A DNA stretch of 64,000 bases. It comes from Microbacterium hydrothermale (GTDB lineage: Bacteria; Actinomycetota; Actinomycetes; Actinomycetales; Microbacteriaceae). Location of the stretch: contig NZ_STGM01000009.1 in the NCBI RefSeq assembly GCF_004854025.1, positions 62,001 through 126,000 of the forward strand, read 5' to 3'. How positions within the stretch are numbered: the first letter of the stretch is position 1; the number at the start of each line of letters is the position of its first letter. The translations under genes and the position numbers were made by a program. Below the pieces are notes generated by a model. It was not told the origin of the DNA. It was given only the letters and a program-made list of their open reading frames with translations, and searched no databases. Positions 32,883 through 41,889 of the stretch are shown in pieces.

Positions 32883-32998
32883 CGGGCTGCCCGCCGTTCG
32901 CCCCGTACGCCGGTGCGCCGGCCCTGCGCCGCACACACCACAGCCCCACCCGCGCCACCCCGCCGCCGGTGTCGGCGGTCGGGGATAGCCTGGAACGC

Positions 32999-34321
32999 GT
33001 GACCAGCACCCTCCGCCTCGACCGGCCGGGCTGGCGCACCTGGACGCTGTGGATCGTCGGCGTCCTCGCGTACGTCGTGTCGATCGTCAACCGCACCTCG
33101 CTGTCCGCGGTGGGAGTGGATGCCGCCGTGCGCTTCGGCGCCGACGCGTCGGCGCTGTCGATGTTCGCCGTCATCCAGCTCTTCGTCTACGGCGCGATGC
33201 AGATCCCCGTCGGCCTCCTCCTCGACCGGTTCGGCGCGCGCCCGATGATCGCGATCGGCATGGTGCTGATGGCGGTGGGCCAGCTCGTGATGGCCTTCGC
33301 GGATGCTGTGGGGATCGGCATCCTGGCCCGCGTGCTCATCGGCGCGGGAGACGCCGCCATCTTCCCGAGCGTGCTGCGCGTGATCGCGACGTGGTTCCCG
33401 GCGCAGCGGGCGCCGCTGCTCGTTCAGCTCACGGGCATCATCGGCCAGATGGGCCAGATCGTCGCCGTGGTCCCCCTCGCGGCCCTCCTGCACGCGACGA
33501 GCTGGAGCGTCGCCTTCGGCAGCGTCGCCGGGCTCGGCGTGCTCTTCGCGGTGCTGACCTTCGCGATCATCCGCAACCGCCCGCCCGAACGCCGAGACGA
33601 TCCGGTCGACACCTCCGTCGACACGCAGACGGGCGCCATCCGGGTGGTGCGTTCGGCGCCGGATCGGCGGCAGGGGTTCCGCGAGTCGTGGGCGCATCCC
33701 GGCACGCGGCTCGGATTCTGGTCGCACTTCGCCACCCCGTTCGCGGGGACCGCGTTCATGCTGCTGTGGGGCTTCCCGTTCCTCACCGCGGGCGAGGGAC
33801 TCGAGCCGGCGGCCGCGTCGGGGATCATGACGCTGTTCGTGCTGTTCGGTATCGTCAGCGGCCCGGTGATCGGTGCGCTGTCGAGTCGGCATCCGCGTCG
33901 ACGCTCGCGGTGGCTCGTGCTGCCGACCGTCGTCTTCCAGGCGCTCGTGTGGATCGTCGTCGCCGCCTGGCCGGGGCCCGCCCCGCTGTGGCTGCTCATC
34001 GTGCTGATGTTCGCCCTGGCCACCGGGGGCCCGGCGTCGATGATCGCGTTCGACCACGCGCGCACCTTCACGCCCAGCCACCGCCTGAGCACCGCGACCG
34101 GCATCGTCAACGGCGGGGGATTCCTCGCCGCCCTGCTGGCCATCCTCTTCATCGGCATCGCGATGGACGTGCAGGGGGCGGGCAGCCCCGAAACCTACTC
34201 GCTCGACGCCTTCCGTCTCGCCTTCCTCACGCAGGTGCCGCTGTGGCTGGTGGGCGGGATCGCGATCGCGGTGGAGCGCGGGCGCACCATCCGCCACGTC
34301 GGCGGGGTGCTGCCGCGCTGA
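32999..34321 (+). CDS. MFS transporter
   Basis: A 440-residue permease with 12 predicted helices. The segment PVGLLLDRFGARPMIAIGMVLMAVGQ between helices 2 and 3 is the classic MFS signature loop, and a long cytoplasmic loop (residues ~195-240, RNRPPERRDDP...) splits the two halves. Substrate unknown; the layout resembles sugar-acid/nitrate-type MFS carriers. The GTG is 7 nt after TAGCCT (32986-32991). It precedes the GNAT gene by 32 nt, possibly in one operon. Confidence 0.88.
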   Translation: MTSTLRLDRPGWRTWTLWIVGVLAYVVSIVNRTSLSAVGVDAAVRFGADASALSMFAVIQLFVYGAMQIPVGLLLDRFGARPMIAIGMVLMAVGQLVMAFADAVGIGILARVLIGAGDAAIFPSVLRVIATWFPAQRAPLLVQLTGIIGQMGQIVAVVPLAALLHATSWSVAFGSVAGLGVLFAVLTFAIIRNRPPERRDDPVDTSVDTQTGAIRVVRSAPDRRQGFRESWAHPGTRLGFWSHFATPFAGTAFMLLWGFPFLTAGEGLEPAAASGIMTLFVLFGIVSGPVIGALSSRHPRRRSRWLVLPTVVFQALVWIVVAAWPGPAPLWLLIVLMFALATGGPASMIAFDHARTFTPSHRLSTATGIVNGGGFLAALLAILFIGIAMDVQGAGSPETYSLDAFRLAFLTQVPLWLVGGIAIAVERGRTIRHVGGVLPR

Positions 34322-34353
34322 CGGCGTCGGCCCGCGGTGCGAGGATCGAGGGC

Positions 34354-35040
34354 ATGAGCGACATCGACATCCGCCCCCTCGACACCGTCGACGCGATCCA
34401 CGTGGCCGCGGGGGTGCTCGACCGGGTGTGGGGCGAGAAGGGCACCATGCCGGCGAACATCCTCCGCGCTCTCGAGCACGCCGGCAACTACGTCGTCGGC
34501 CTCTACGACGGCGAGGCGATGATCGGGGCATCGGCGGCGTTCTTCGGCCCTCCCGCCGCGCGGTCGATGCACTCGCACATCACCGGTGTCCTGCCCGGTC
34601 ACCAGGGTCGCGGCCTCGGTCGGCAGCTCAAGAACCACCAGCGCGACTGGGCGCTCGAGCGCGGAGTCGGGCACATCACGTGGACCTTCGACCCGCTCAT
34701 CCCGCGCAACGCGCACTTCAACCTCGCCGTGCTGGGCGCCCGCGTCACCGACTACCTCGTGAATCAGTACGGCGAGATGGACGACGACGTCAACCGCGGC
34801 GACGAGTCCGACCGGCTCCTGGTGTCGTGGGCGCTCGCCGAGCCGCCCGCACCCACCCCGACGGATGCCGCGATCTCGGCCGTCGTGGCCGTGCCCGACG
34901 ACATCGAGAGTCTGCGCCGCACCGACCCGGCGGCCGCCGCCGACTGGCGCGTGCGCGTGCGGGAGGAGCTGCGGGGGCACCTGGCATCCGGTCGCCGGAT
35001 CGGCGGGTTCGACCGACGCGGATACCTGATCGTGGAGTGA
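34354..35040 (+). CDS. GNAT N-acyltransferase (COG3375-type)
   Basis: A 228-residue GNAT enzyme. The acyl-CoA pyrophosphate loop is HQGRGLGRQLKNHQR at residues 83-97, preceded by the beta4 strand SHITGVLPG. The C-terminal ~70 residues are an extension typical of the COG3375 group. Members of this group are known to succinylate amino acids beside N-succinylamino acid racemases; such a racemase-like gene lies at 36524. The ATG follows GAGGAT by 7 nt. Confidence 0.8.
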   Translation: MSDIDIRPLDTVDAIHVAAGVLDRVWGEKGTMPANILRALEHAGNYVVGLYDGEAMIGASAAFFGPPAARSMHSHITGVLPGHQGRGLGRQLKNHQRDWALERGVGHITWTFDPLIPRNAHFNLAVLGARVTDYLVNQYGEMDDDVNRGDESDRLLVSWALAEPPAPTPTDAAISAVVAVPDDIESLRRTDPAAAADWRVRVREELRGHLASGRRIGGFDRRGYLIVE

Positions 35041-35086
35041 GCGCATCGCCGTGCGGGCCGCCGAGCCGGCACGACGACGCGACGAC

Positions 35087-35296
35087 TCACTGCTCGGTGA
35101 CCGGCTGGTCCTTCTCCGCAGCCGGGTCGCCCTGTCCCGGCCCCGGACGCACCGCCGCATCGTCGCGCACGTCGATGCGCGTGACGCCGTCGTGCTCGGT
35201 CACGTCGAAGCGCGGAGCCGCGTCCTCTTCGGTGGCCTTCGGCGCGCTCGTGAGCTGGTCGTGACGGTTCTCTTCGAAGCTGTTCTCGTCGCTCAT
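35087..35296 (-). CDS. Small acidic protein (69 aa), unknown function
   Basis: A 69-residue, highly charged, probably disordered protein (MSDENSFEENRHDQLTSAPK...) without a membrane helix. It starts 10 nt after the SDR stop, and its SD (GAGGAG) lies inside the last codons of the SDR gene, so the two are co-translated. Function unknown; actinobacterial genomes carry many such multidomain-free stress-type peptides. Confidence 0.7.
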   Translation of the reverse strand: MSDENSFEENRHDQLTSAPKATEEDAAPRFDVTEHDGVTRIDVRDDAAVRPGPGQGDPAAEKDQPVTEQ

Positions 35297-35306
35297 GGCG
35301 CTGTAC

Positions 35307-36119
35307 TCACTCCTCGCCGGCCGAGCGCCAGGCGTCGCTGTCCATGTGCGAGCCCGCCTGGGGGCCCATCTGCAGCATCCCGCCGTCGACGACCCAGCTC
35401 GCGCCGGTGACGTACGAGCCCGAGGGCGAGGCGAGGAAGCGGATGACGTCGGCGATCTCCTCCGGCTTGCCCGGGCGACCGAGGGGGATGCCGGGGCGGT
35501 GGATGCGATCGGCGTCCTCGGCCGACATGTCGTTGATGGGAGTCGCGATCTCCCCCGGGGCGACGGCGTTCGCGGTGATGCCGTACTGGCCGAGCTCGAG
35601 GGCCATCGTCTTGATGAGACCGCCGACGCCGTGCTTCGCGGCGACGTAGGGGGCCGAACCGACGCGGGGCTGGTGCTCGTGCACGCTCGAGACGACGATG
35701 AGGCGCCCGCCGTTGCCGGCCGCCACCATCCGCTTCGCCGCGGTGTGCAGAGCGAGAAAGGCTCCGTCGAGGTTGAGGGAGATGTCGGTGCGCCACGTGT
35801 CGAAGTCGAGGTCGAGGAACGAGCCCCCGATCCCGCCGCCGGCGTTGTTGACGAAGACGTCGAGGCCGCCGAGCTCGTCGGCCATGGCGTTCACGGCATC
35901 CGGGACCGCGTCGAAGTCGGTCGCGTCGAACTGCGCGACGATCGCGCGCACGCCGCGCTCGCGCACGGCGGCGGCGGTCTCCTCGGCGCCGTCCTGGTCG
36001 GAGTGGTAGGTGACCGCGACGTCCATTCCGGCGTCGGCGAGGGCGAGGGCGGTGGCCGCGCCGATGCCCGAGTCGGAGCCGGTGACGATCGCGTGGCGGG
36101 GGGTGAAGTCGTCGCTCAT
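35307..36119 (-). CDS. Short-chain dehydrogenase/reductase (FabG-like)
   Basis: A 270-residue classical SDR. Cofactor motif TGSDSGIG (residues ~13-20), NNAGGG near 90, catalytic Ser in VVSSVHEHQ and YVAAK (YxxxK) near 160, C-terminal PSGSYVTGASWVVDGG. This is the glucose dehydrogenase/3-oxoacyl-ACP reductase-like subfamily; the substrate is unknown. The ATG is leaderless (TAGCGT at 36127-36132). It splits the GNAT and racemase-like genes, on the opposite strand. Confidence 0.9.
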   Translation of the reverse strand: MSDDFTPRHAIVTGSDSGIGAATALALADAGMDVAVTYHSDQDGAEETAAAVRERGVRAIVAQFDATDFDAVPDAVNAMADELGGLDVFVNNAGGGIGGSFLDLDFDTWRTDISLNLDGAFLALHTAAKRMVAAGNGGRLIVVSSVHEHQPRVGSAPYVAAKHGVGGLIKTMALELGQYGITANAVAPGEIATPINDMSAEDADRIHRPGIPLGRPGKPEEIADVIRFLASPSGSYVTGASWVVDGGMLQMGPQAGSHMDSDAWRSAGEE

Positions 36120-36210
36120 GCGGGTGACGCTACGCGCGCGGGGCGGCGGCCTCGGCGGCCTTGCCACGGCCGGGCGCGGGCGTTACGGTCGCGGGCCGGC
36201 CGGCTGCGGC

Positions 36211-36290
36211 GCGGGCCGGACCCGCCGGGCGCGGCCGGAGCCGCCGGGCGCGGGCGGGAGCCGCCGCGCGCGGGCCGGACCCGCCGGCCG
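36211..36290. repeat. Four GC-only imperfect tandem repeats (~20 bp)
   Basis: Copies start near 36211, 36231, 36250 and 36269, with consensus gcgggccggacccgccggg; each copy is itself palindromic (GGCCGGACCCGCC-like). They lie in the 404-bp divergent spacer 36120-36523, which contains no gene; besides these it holds two hairpins (36333-36404, 36416-36499) and the two promoters. Confidence 0.7.
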
Positions 36291-36332
36291 ACCGACTCCG
36301 GCTCGGCGGGTCGGGGCGGGGCGGGCCGGCGT

Positions 36333-36404
36333 GCACAACTCCTGCAATTTCCCGTGGCCGGGCGCGGGTCCTCCCGCTCCGCGCCCGTTCTGCAGGAGTT
36401 GTGC
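36333..36404. repeat. Hairpin element H6, GCACAACTCCTGCA arms
   Basis: Perfect 14-bp arms at 36333-36346 and 36391-36404, with a nested 9-bp stem inside the loop (CGGGCGCGG with CCGCGCCCG). It lies between divergent genes. Confidence 0.75.
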
Positions 36405-36415
36405 CGGGGCGCCGC

Positions 36416-36499
36416 GACACGACGCAGGAGATCCGTTCGGTCGCCCGGGCTGCGGGGCCGTGTGCCGGGGCCCGACGACCGCGTCTCCTGCGTGGTGTC
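36416..36499. repeat. Hairpin H6b, ACGCAGGAGA arms
   Basis: 16-nt arms at 36416-36431 and 36484-36499 pair with one mismatch (GACAC(G/C)ACGCAGGAGA). The right arm ends 12 nt before the racemase-like gene's -10. Confidence 0.65.
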
Positions 36500-36511
36500 C
36501 GCCGCTCCCGA

Positions 36512-36517
36512 TACCCT
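36512..36517 (+). promoter_or_regulatory. -10 hexamer TACCCT, leaderless start
   Basis: TACCCT lies 6 nt before the ATG at 36524. Confidence 0.6.
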
Positions 36518-36523
36518 CCCCCC

Positions 36524-37657
36524 ATGCCTCTCCTGCAGCCCGCCCCTGTCGTGACCCTGGATGCCGTCGAACTGCGCGTGCTGCACCTGCCGCTCGTGTC
36601 GCCCTTCACCACGTCGTTCGGCACCGAGACCGTGCGCGAGGTCATCGTCGTCGCCGCCGAGACGAGCGACGGCCGCGGGTGGGGGGAGGTCGTGACCTCG
36701 GCCGAGCCCTTCTACTCCAGCGAGTACACGCAGGGAGCGTGGGACGTGCTCACGCGGTTCCTCGCCCCGGCCCTGCTCGAGCGCCGCACGCTCGCGCCCG
36801 AGGAGGTCGGCGGCATCCTGGGTCGCGTCGTCGGTCACCGCATGGCCAAGGCGGGGCTCGAGCTCGCGGTGCTCGACGCGGCCCTGCGATCCGAGGGGCG
36901 CAGTCTCGGTCAGTACCTCGGCGCCGCGACGGACCGTGTGCCGTCCGGGGTCTCGGTCGGCATCCAGCGCGACCCGGCGGCCCTCGTCGACGCCGTCGGC
37001 GCTTACCTCGGCGAGGGCTACGTGCGCATCAAGATCAAGATCAAGCCGGGGCGCGACATCGACGACACGGCCGCCGTCCGCGACGCCTTCGGAGCGATCC
37101 CGCTGCAGGTCGACGCGAATTCGGCCTACACGCTCCAGGATGCCGATACCCTGGCCGAACTGGACCGCTTCGACCTCCTGCTCATCGAGCAGCCGCTGCA
37201 GGAAGACGACCTCGTCGATCATGCGACGCTCGCGACGCGCCTTCGCACGCCGGTGTGCCTCGACGAGTCGATCGTCTCGGACAAGGCCGCCGCCGACGCG
37301 CTCGCCCTCGGCTCCGCGGCGATCATCAACATCAAGGCCGGCCGGGTCGGCGGCTACCTCGAGGCCGTCGCGATCCACGACCGCGCCGTCGCCGCGGGCG
37401 TCCCGGTGTGGTGCGGGGGCATGCTCGAGACCGGGATCGGTCGGGCCGCCAACGCAGCTCTCGCCGCGCTCCCCGGGTTCACGCTGCCGGGCGACATCTC
37501 GGCATCCGCACGCTTCTACACCCGCGACATCGTCACCGAGCCCGCCGTGATCGAGGACGGACACGTGCGCGTGCCCACCGGGCCCGGCCTCGGCGTCGAG
37601 ATCGACGCGGCGGCGCTCGAGGATTTCACCGTGCGCCGCGAGCGGATCACGCGATGA
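36524..37657 (+). CDS. Enolase-superfamily N-succinylamino acid racemase / o-succinylbenzoate synthase
   Basis: A 377-residue MLE-subgroup enzyme. The KxK base is in RIKIKIKPG (K170-K174), metal ligands D197 (VDANSAYT), E222 (IEQPL) and D247 (LDESI), second base K271 (NIKAGRVGG), and WCGGMLETGIGRA at 296-308. These blocks match the NSAR/OSBS branch more than plain MenC. No other men gene lies in the window, while a COG3375 GNAT does, which favours N-succinylamino acid racemization; MenC activity remains possible. Its stop overlaps the next gene's start (ATGA). Confidence 0.87.
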   Translation: MPLLQPAPVVTLDAVELRVLHLPLVSPFTTSFGTETVREVIVVAAETSDGRGWGEVVTSAEPFYSSEYTQGAWDVLTRFLAPALLERRTLAPEEVGGILGRVVGHRMAKAGLELAVLDAALRSEGRSLGQYLGAATDRVPSGVSVGIQRDPAALVDAVGAYLGEGYVRIKIKIKPGRDIDDTAAVRDAFGAIPLQVDANSAYTLQDADTLAELDRFDLLLIEQPLQEDDLVDHATLATRLRTPVCLDESIVSDKAAADALALGSAAIINIKAGRVGGYLEAVAIHDRAVAAGVPVWCGGMLETGIGRAANAALAALPGFTLPGDISASARFYTRDIVTEPAVIEDGHVRVPTGPGLGVEIDAAALEDFTVRRERITR

Positions 37658-38355
37658 GCGGCGGGCGTGCGGGGCTGTCCGAGACCGACGGCGACGACGT
37701 CCCCTGGGGGCGGCCGAGCGTCGACGGCATCCCGGTCCCCCCGTTCGCGGATGCCGCGGCGCACCGCACCTACCTGCGTACGCTGCAGACCTTCCTGCTG
37801 CTCCTCGACCGCGACGAGCCGTCGGCCGCGACGATCGCGCTGGCCGCCGCGCTCGAGGCGGAGCTCACCCAGGCTCCGCGCGAGGCGCCGACGCGCCTGT
37901 CGCCGCTGGCGCTGCGGGTCAGCCTGTCGACCTTCTTCCCGGCCCCGTGGACGCCCGAGGCGCTCGCTGCGGCGCTGAACGGCTTCGGCTACGGCACGCC
38001 CGTCCGCGGTCGGGGCGGGTGGTCCTGGGGCGGGGACCCCGACTACGCCGCGCGCCCCACCCGGCAGGGCTGGGAGATCGAGCGGCACGAGCGCGGCTCG
38101 TTCAGTCACGCGACGCTCGCGCACGAGGACGACCTCGTGCTGCTGTGGATGGACATGTTCCGCAACCGCTTCCCGTATCCGATCGCGCACGTCGCCGACC
38201 CCGCGGCGCCGGCCCCCGGCTCCCTCGCGGACGCCGCCCGCGCCACCCTGGCCGCCCACGCCACGAACGTCGCGATGCCGTATCTGCAGAACTGGATCCG
38301 CGAGCGCGATGAGGCGCGAGACGGAGAGCCGGGCGAGGCGGGGCCGCTTCGATAA
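37654..38355 (+). CDS. Protein of unknown function (233 aa), coupled to the racemase gene
   Basis: A 233-residue soluble protein I do not recognise. It has an Asp/Pro-rich N-terminus, a helical middle ([36 protein letters not shown]) and a C-terminal half with [24 protein letters not shown]. Its ATG overlaps the racemase TGA by 4 nt, which implies translational coupling and perhaps a role in the same process. It is not a peptidase, so it is not the desuccinylase the pathway would require. Confidence 0.78.
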   Translation: MSGGRAGLSETDGDDVPWGRPSVDGIPVPPFADAAAHRTYLRTLQTFLLLLDRDEPSAATIALAAALEAELTQAPREAPTRLSPLALRVSLSTFFPAPWTPEALAAALNGFGYGTPVRGRGGWSWGGDPDYAARPTRQGWEIERHERGSFSHATLAHEDDLVLLWMDMFRNRFPYPIAHVADPAAPAPGSLADAARATLAAHATNVAMPYLQNWIRERDEARDGEPGEAGPLR

Positions 38356-38358
38356 ACT
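38353..38358 (+). promoter_or_regulatory. -10 hexamer TAAACT for glyS
   Basis: The hexamer includes the TAA stop of the preceding gene. It lies 55 nt before the glyS GTG, so glyS has a leader of roughly 48 nt and an SD, unlike its leaderless neighbours. Confidence 0.55.
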
Positions 38359-38413
38359 GGATGCCGCGCCCTCGCGCTCGATCCCCACAGCTTTCCCGAC
38401 CATTGGAGCCACC

Positions 38414-39802
38414 GTGGCCGAACAGTCCCGCCTCGACAAGGTCATCGCCCTCGCCCGCCATCGCGGTTTCGTGTTCCAGGCCGGTGAGATCTACGGCGGC
38501 TCGCGTTCCGCCTGGGACTACGGCCCCCTCGGCACCGAGCTGAAGGAGAACATCCGACGCCAGTGGTGGCAGACCTTCGTCCGCGGCCGCGGCGACATGG
38601 TCGGCCTCGACTCGAGCATCATCCTCCCCAAGCGCGTGTGGGAGGCCTCGGGTCACGTCGCCACCTTCACCGACCCGCTCGTGGAGTGCCTCAGCTGCCA
38701 CAAGCGCTTCCGCGCCGACACCCTCATCGAGGACTTCGAGGCCCGCAAGAACCGCAAGGCCGAGAACGGTCTCGCCGACATCCCCTGCCCCAACTGCGGC
38801 ACGAAGGGGCAGTACACCGAGCCGAAGTCGTTCTCGGGCTTGGTCAAGACCTACCTCGGCGTCGTCGACGACGAATCGGGCCTGTACTTCCTGCGTCCCG
38901 AGACCGCGCAGGGCATCTTCGTGAACTTCTCGAACGTGCTCACGGCATCCCGTCGCAAGCCCCCGTTCGGCGTCGGCCAGGTCGGCAAGGCGTTCCGCAA
39001 CGAGATCACGCCCGGAAACTTCATCTTCCGCACGCGCGAGTTCGAGCAGATGGAGATCGAGTACTTCACCCCGCCGGCCGAGGCGAACGAGTGGTTCGAG
39101 CACTGGGTCGAGGCGTGCTGGAACTGGTTCATCGAGCTCGGCATCGACCCCGAGAACATGAAGCGCTTCGACGTCCCCGAAGACGACCGGGCGCACTACT
39201 CCGCCGGCACGATCGACGTCGAGTACCGCTTCGGGTTCCCGGGCAAGGAGTGGGGCGAGCTCATGGGCGTCGCCAACCGCACCGACTACGACCTCAAGAG
39301 CCACTCCGAGGCGTCGGGCCAGTCGCTCACGTTCTTCGACCAGGCGTCGGGCGAGAAGTACACGCCGTACGTGATCGAGCCGTCGTTCGGTCTGACCCGC
39401 GCGATGATGGCGTTCCTCGTCGACGCGTACCGCGAAGAAGAGGTGCCCAACGCCAAGGGCGGCACCGACACCCGCACGGTGCTCAAGCTCGACCCGCGCC
39501 TCGCGCCCGTCAAGGTCGCCGTGCTGCCGCTGTCGCGCAACGAGCGCCTCTCGCCGCTGGCCCGCGAGACCGCCGACACGCTGCGCGCCGCCGGCTGGAA
39601 CATCGACTTCGACGACGCCGGCGCGATCGGTCGCCGTTACCGCCGGCAGGACGAGATCGGCACGCCGTTCTGCGTCACGGTCGACTTCGACTCGCTCGAC
39701 GACAACGCCGTGACCGTGCGCGACCGCGACACCATGGGCCAGGAGCGCATCGGCCTCGACGCGCTCCACGGCTACCTCGCGGAGCGCCTGCGCGGCGCCT
39801 GA
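38414..39802 (+). CDS. glyS: Glycyl-tRNA synthetase (dimeric type)
   Basis: A 462-residue class II synthetase of the alpha2 type. It begins [36 protein letters not shown], has a zinc-binding cysteine pair (CLSCHKRF, later CPNCG), motif 2 region [17 protein letters not shown], a motif 3 stretch [14 protein letters not shown], and a C-terminal anticodon-binding domain. The GTG at 38414 has a GGAG SD. The cysteines suggest a zinc finger inserted after motif 1. Confidence 0.95.
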   Translation: MAEQSRLDKVIALARHRGFVFQAGEIYGGSRSAWDYGPLGTELKENIRRQWWQTFVRGRGDMVGLDSSIILPKRVWEASGHVATFTDPLVECLSCHKRFRADTLIEDFEARKNRKAENGLADIPCPNCGTKGQYTEPKSFSGLVKTYLGVVDDESGLYFLRPETAQGIFVNFSNVLTASRRKPPFGVGQVGKAFRNEITPGNFIFRTREFEQMEIEYFTPPAEANEWFEHWVEACWNWFIELGIDPENMKRFDVPEDDRAHYSAGTIDVEYRFGFPGKEWGELMGVANRTDYDLKSHSEASGQSLTFFDQASGEKYTPYVIEPSFGLTRAMMAFLVDAYREEEVPNAKGGTDTRTVLKLDPRLAPVKVAVLPLSRNERLSPLARETADTLRAAGWNIDFDDAGAIGRRYRRQDEIGTPFCVTVDFDSLDDNAVTVRDRDTMGQERIGLDALHGYLAERLRGA

Positions 39803-39878
39803 TATCCGGTCTCCGTCATTCCCGGGCGTCGCCCGCCGTTCTCGGCGTCCCCGCCCCGTCGCGCTCCCCGTCTGTGCG

Positions 39879-39945
39879 CGAGACCGCATGCGGCTGACGA
39901 ATCGGCGACATTCTGCAACCGACTCGTCAGCCGGATGCCGTCTCG
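39879..39945. repeat. Hairpin element H4 (27-nt arms, 13-nt loop)
   Basis: Arms at 39879-39905 and 39919-39945 pair with three mismatches. The outer arm reads CGAGAC(C/G)GCAT, as in H2 and H3, and the right arm contains a GGATGCC heptamer. It lies between co-directional glyS and the DrrA-like gene, 77 nt after the glyS stop. Confidence 0.82.
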
Positions 39946-39988
39946 CGGTCCGAAACGGCCCGGAGCGACCCCGGCGGCGACCCGCGGC

Positions 39989-40046
39989 AGCGCCGTGACA
40001 GCGCCGTGACAGCGCCCCACCCGGCGTGACAGCGCCGCGACAGGGC
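39989..40046. repeat. GTGACAGCGCC direct repeats before the DrrA-like gene
   Basis: GCGCCGTGACA occurs twice in tandem at about 39990-40011, followed by GCGTGACAGCGCCGCGACA. The spacing suggests multiple sites for a regulator of the exporter, but no symmetry is evident. Confidence 0.5.
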
Positions 40047-40066
40047 ACGCGGCGCATCCTGGCGTC

Positions 40067-41085
<1,019 letters not shown>

Positions 41086-41089
<4 letters not shown>

Positions 41090-41889
41090 GCGCCCTCACC
41101 CTCGAGCGCGATCTGCCCCGCACCGCGGGCCTCGCGCAGACCCTGCAGAACACGATCACGATGGCCGGTCGCGGCCTGCTGAAGATCCGCCGCACGCCCG
41201 AGCAGCTGATCGACGTCACCGTGCAGCCGATCCTGTTCACCCTGATGTTCACGTACATCTTCGGCGGGGCGATCGCGGGAGACGTGCAGAGCTACCTGCC
41301 GATCATCATCCCGGGCATCCTCGTGCAGACCGTCATCACGACCTCGGTCGTCACCGGCACGCAGCTGCGCGAAGACATGGACAAGGGCGTGTTCGACCGC
41401 TTCCGGTCGCTGCCGATCGCGCGCATCGCCCCGCTCTCGGGCGCGCTGCTCGCCGATACGGTGCGCTACGCGATCGCGACGACGCTCACCTTCACGATGG
41501 GCTGGATCATGGGCTTCCGGCCCGAGGGCGGCCTCTGGGCCGTCGTCGCCGCGGGGCTGCTCGTCATCGCGTGCTCGTGGGCGATCAGCTGGATCTTCGC
41601 CTTCTTCGGCGTCATCGCCCGCAGCGCGTCGAGCGTGCAGGGGATCTCGATGATCGTCCTGTTCCCCCTGACGTTCCTCTCCAACGCTTTCGTCCCGGCG
41701 AACACGATGCCGTCGTGGCTGCAGTGGTTCGTCGACGTCAACCCGGTCTCGCACCTCGTCACCGCGGTGCGCGACCTCGTCAACTCCGGCACCCTCGGCT
41801 CCGACGCGGTCGTCTCGCTCATCGGGGCGGCGGTCATCGTGGCGGTCTTCGCCCCGCTCACGGTGCGCGCCTACATGCGCAAGGCCTAG
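41086..41889 (+). CDS. ABC exporter permease (DrrB-like)
   Basis: A 267-residue permease with six predicted helices and the ABC-2 core (RRTPEQLIDVTVQPILFTLMFTYIFGG, REDMDKGVFDRFRSLPIAR, FPLTFLSNAFVPANTMPSWLQWFVDVNPVSHLV). The latter block is diagnostic of DrrB/OleC5-like exporters. Its SD GGAAGGAG lies inside the ATPase gene. The stop overlaps the AfsR-like gene's stop by 4 nt on the opposite strand. Confidence 0.91.

Noticed and set aside
36524..37657. Calling this menC with certainty
   Set aside because: No men gene lies nearby and sequence blocks and the GNAT neighbour favour N-succinylamino acid racemase; OSBS activity is kept as an alternative.
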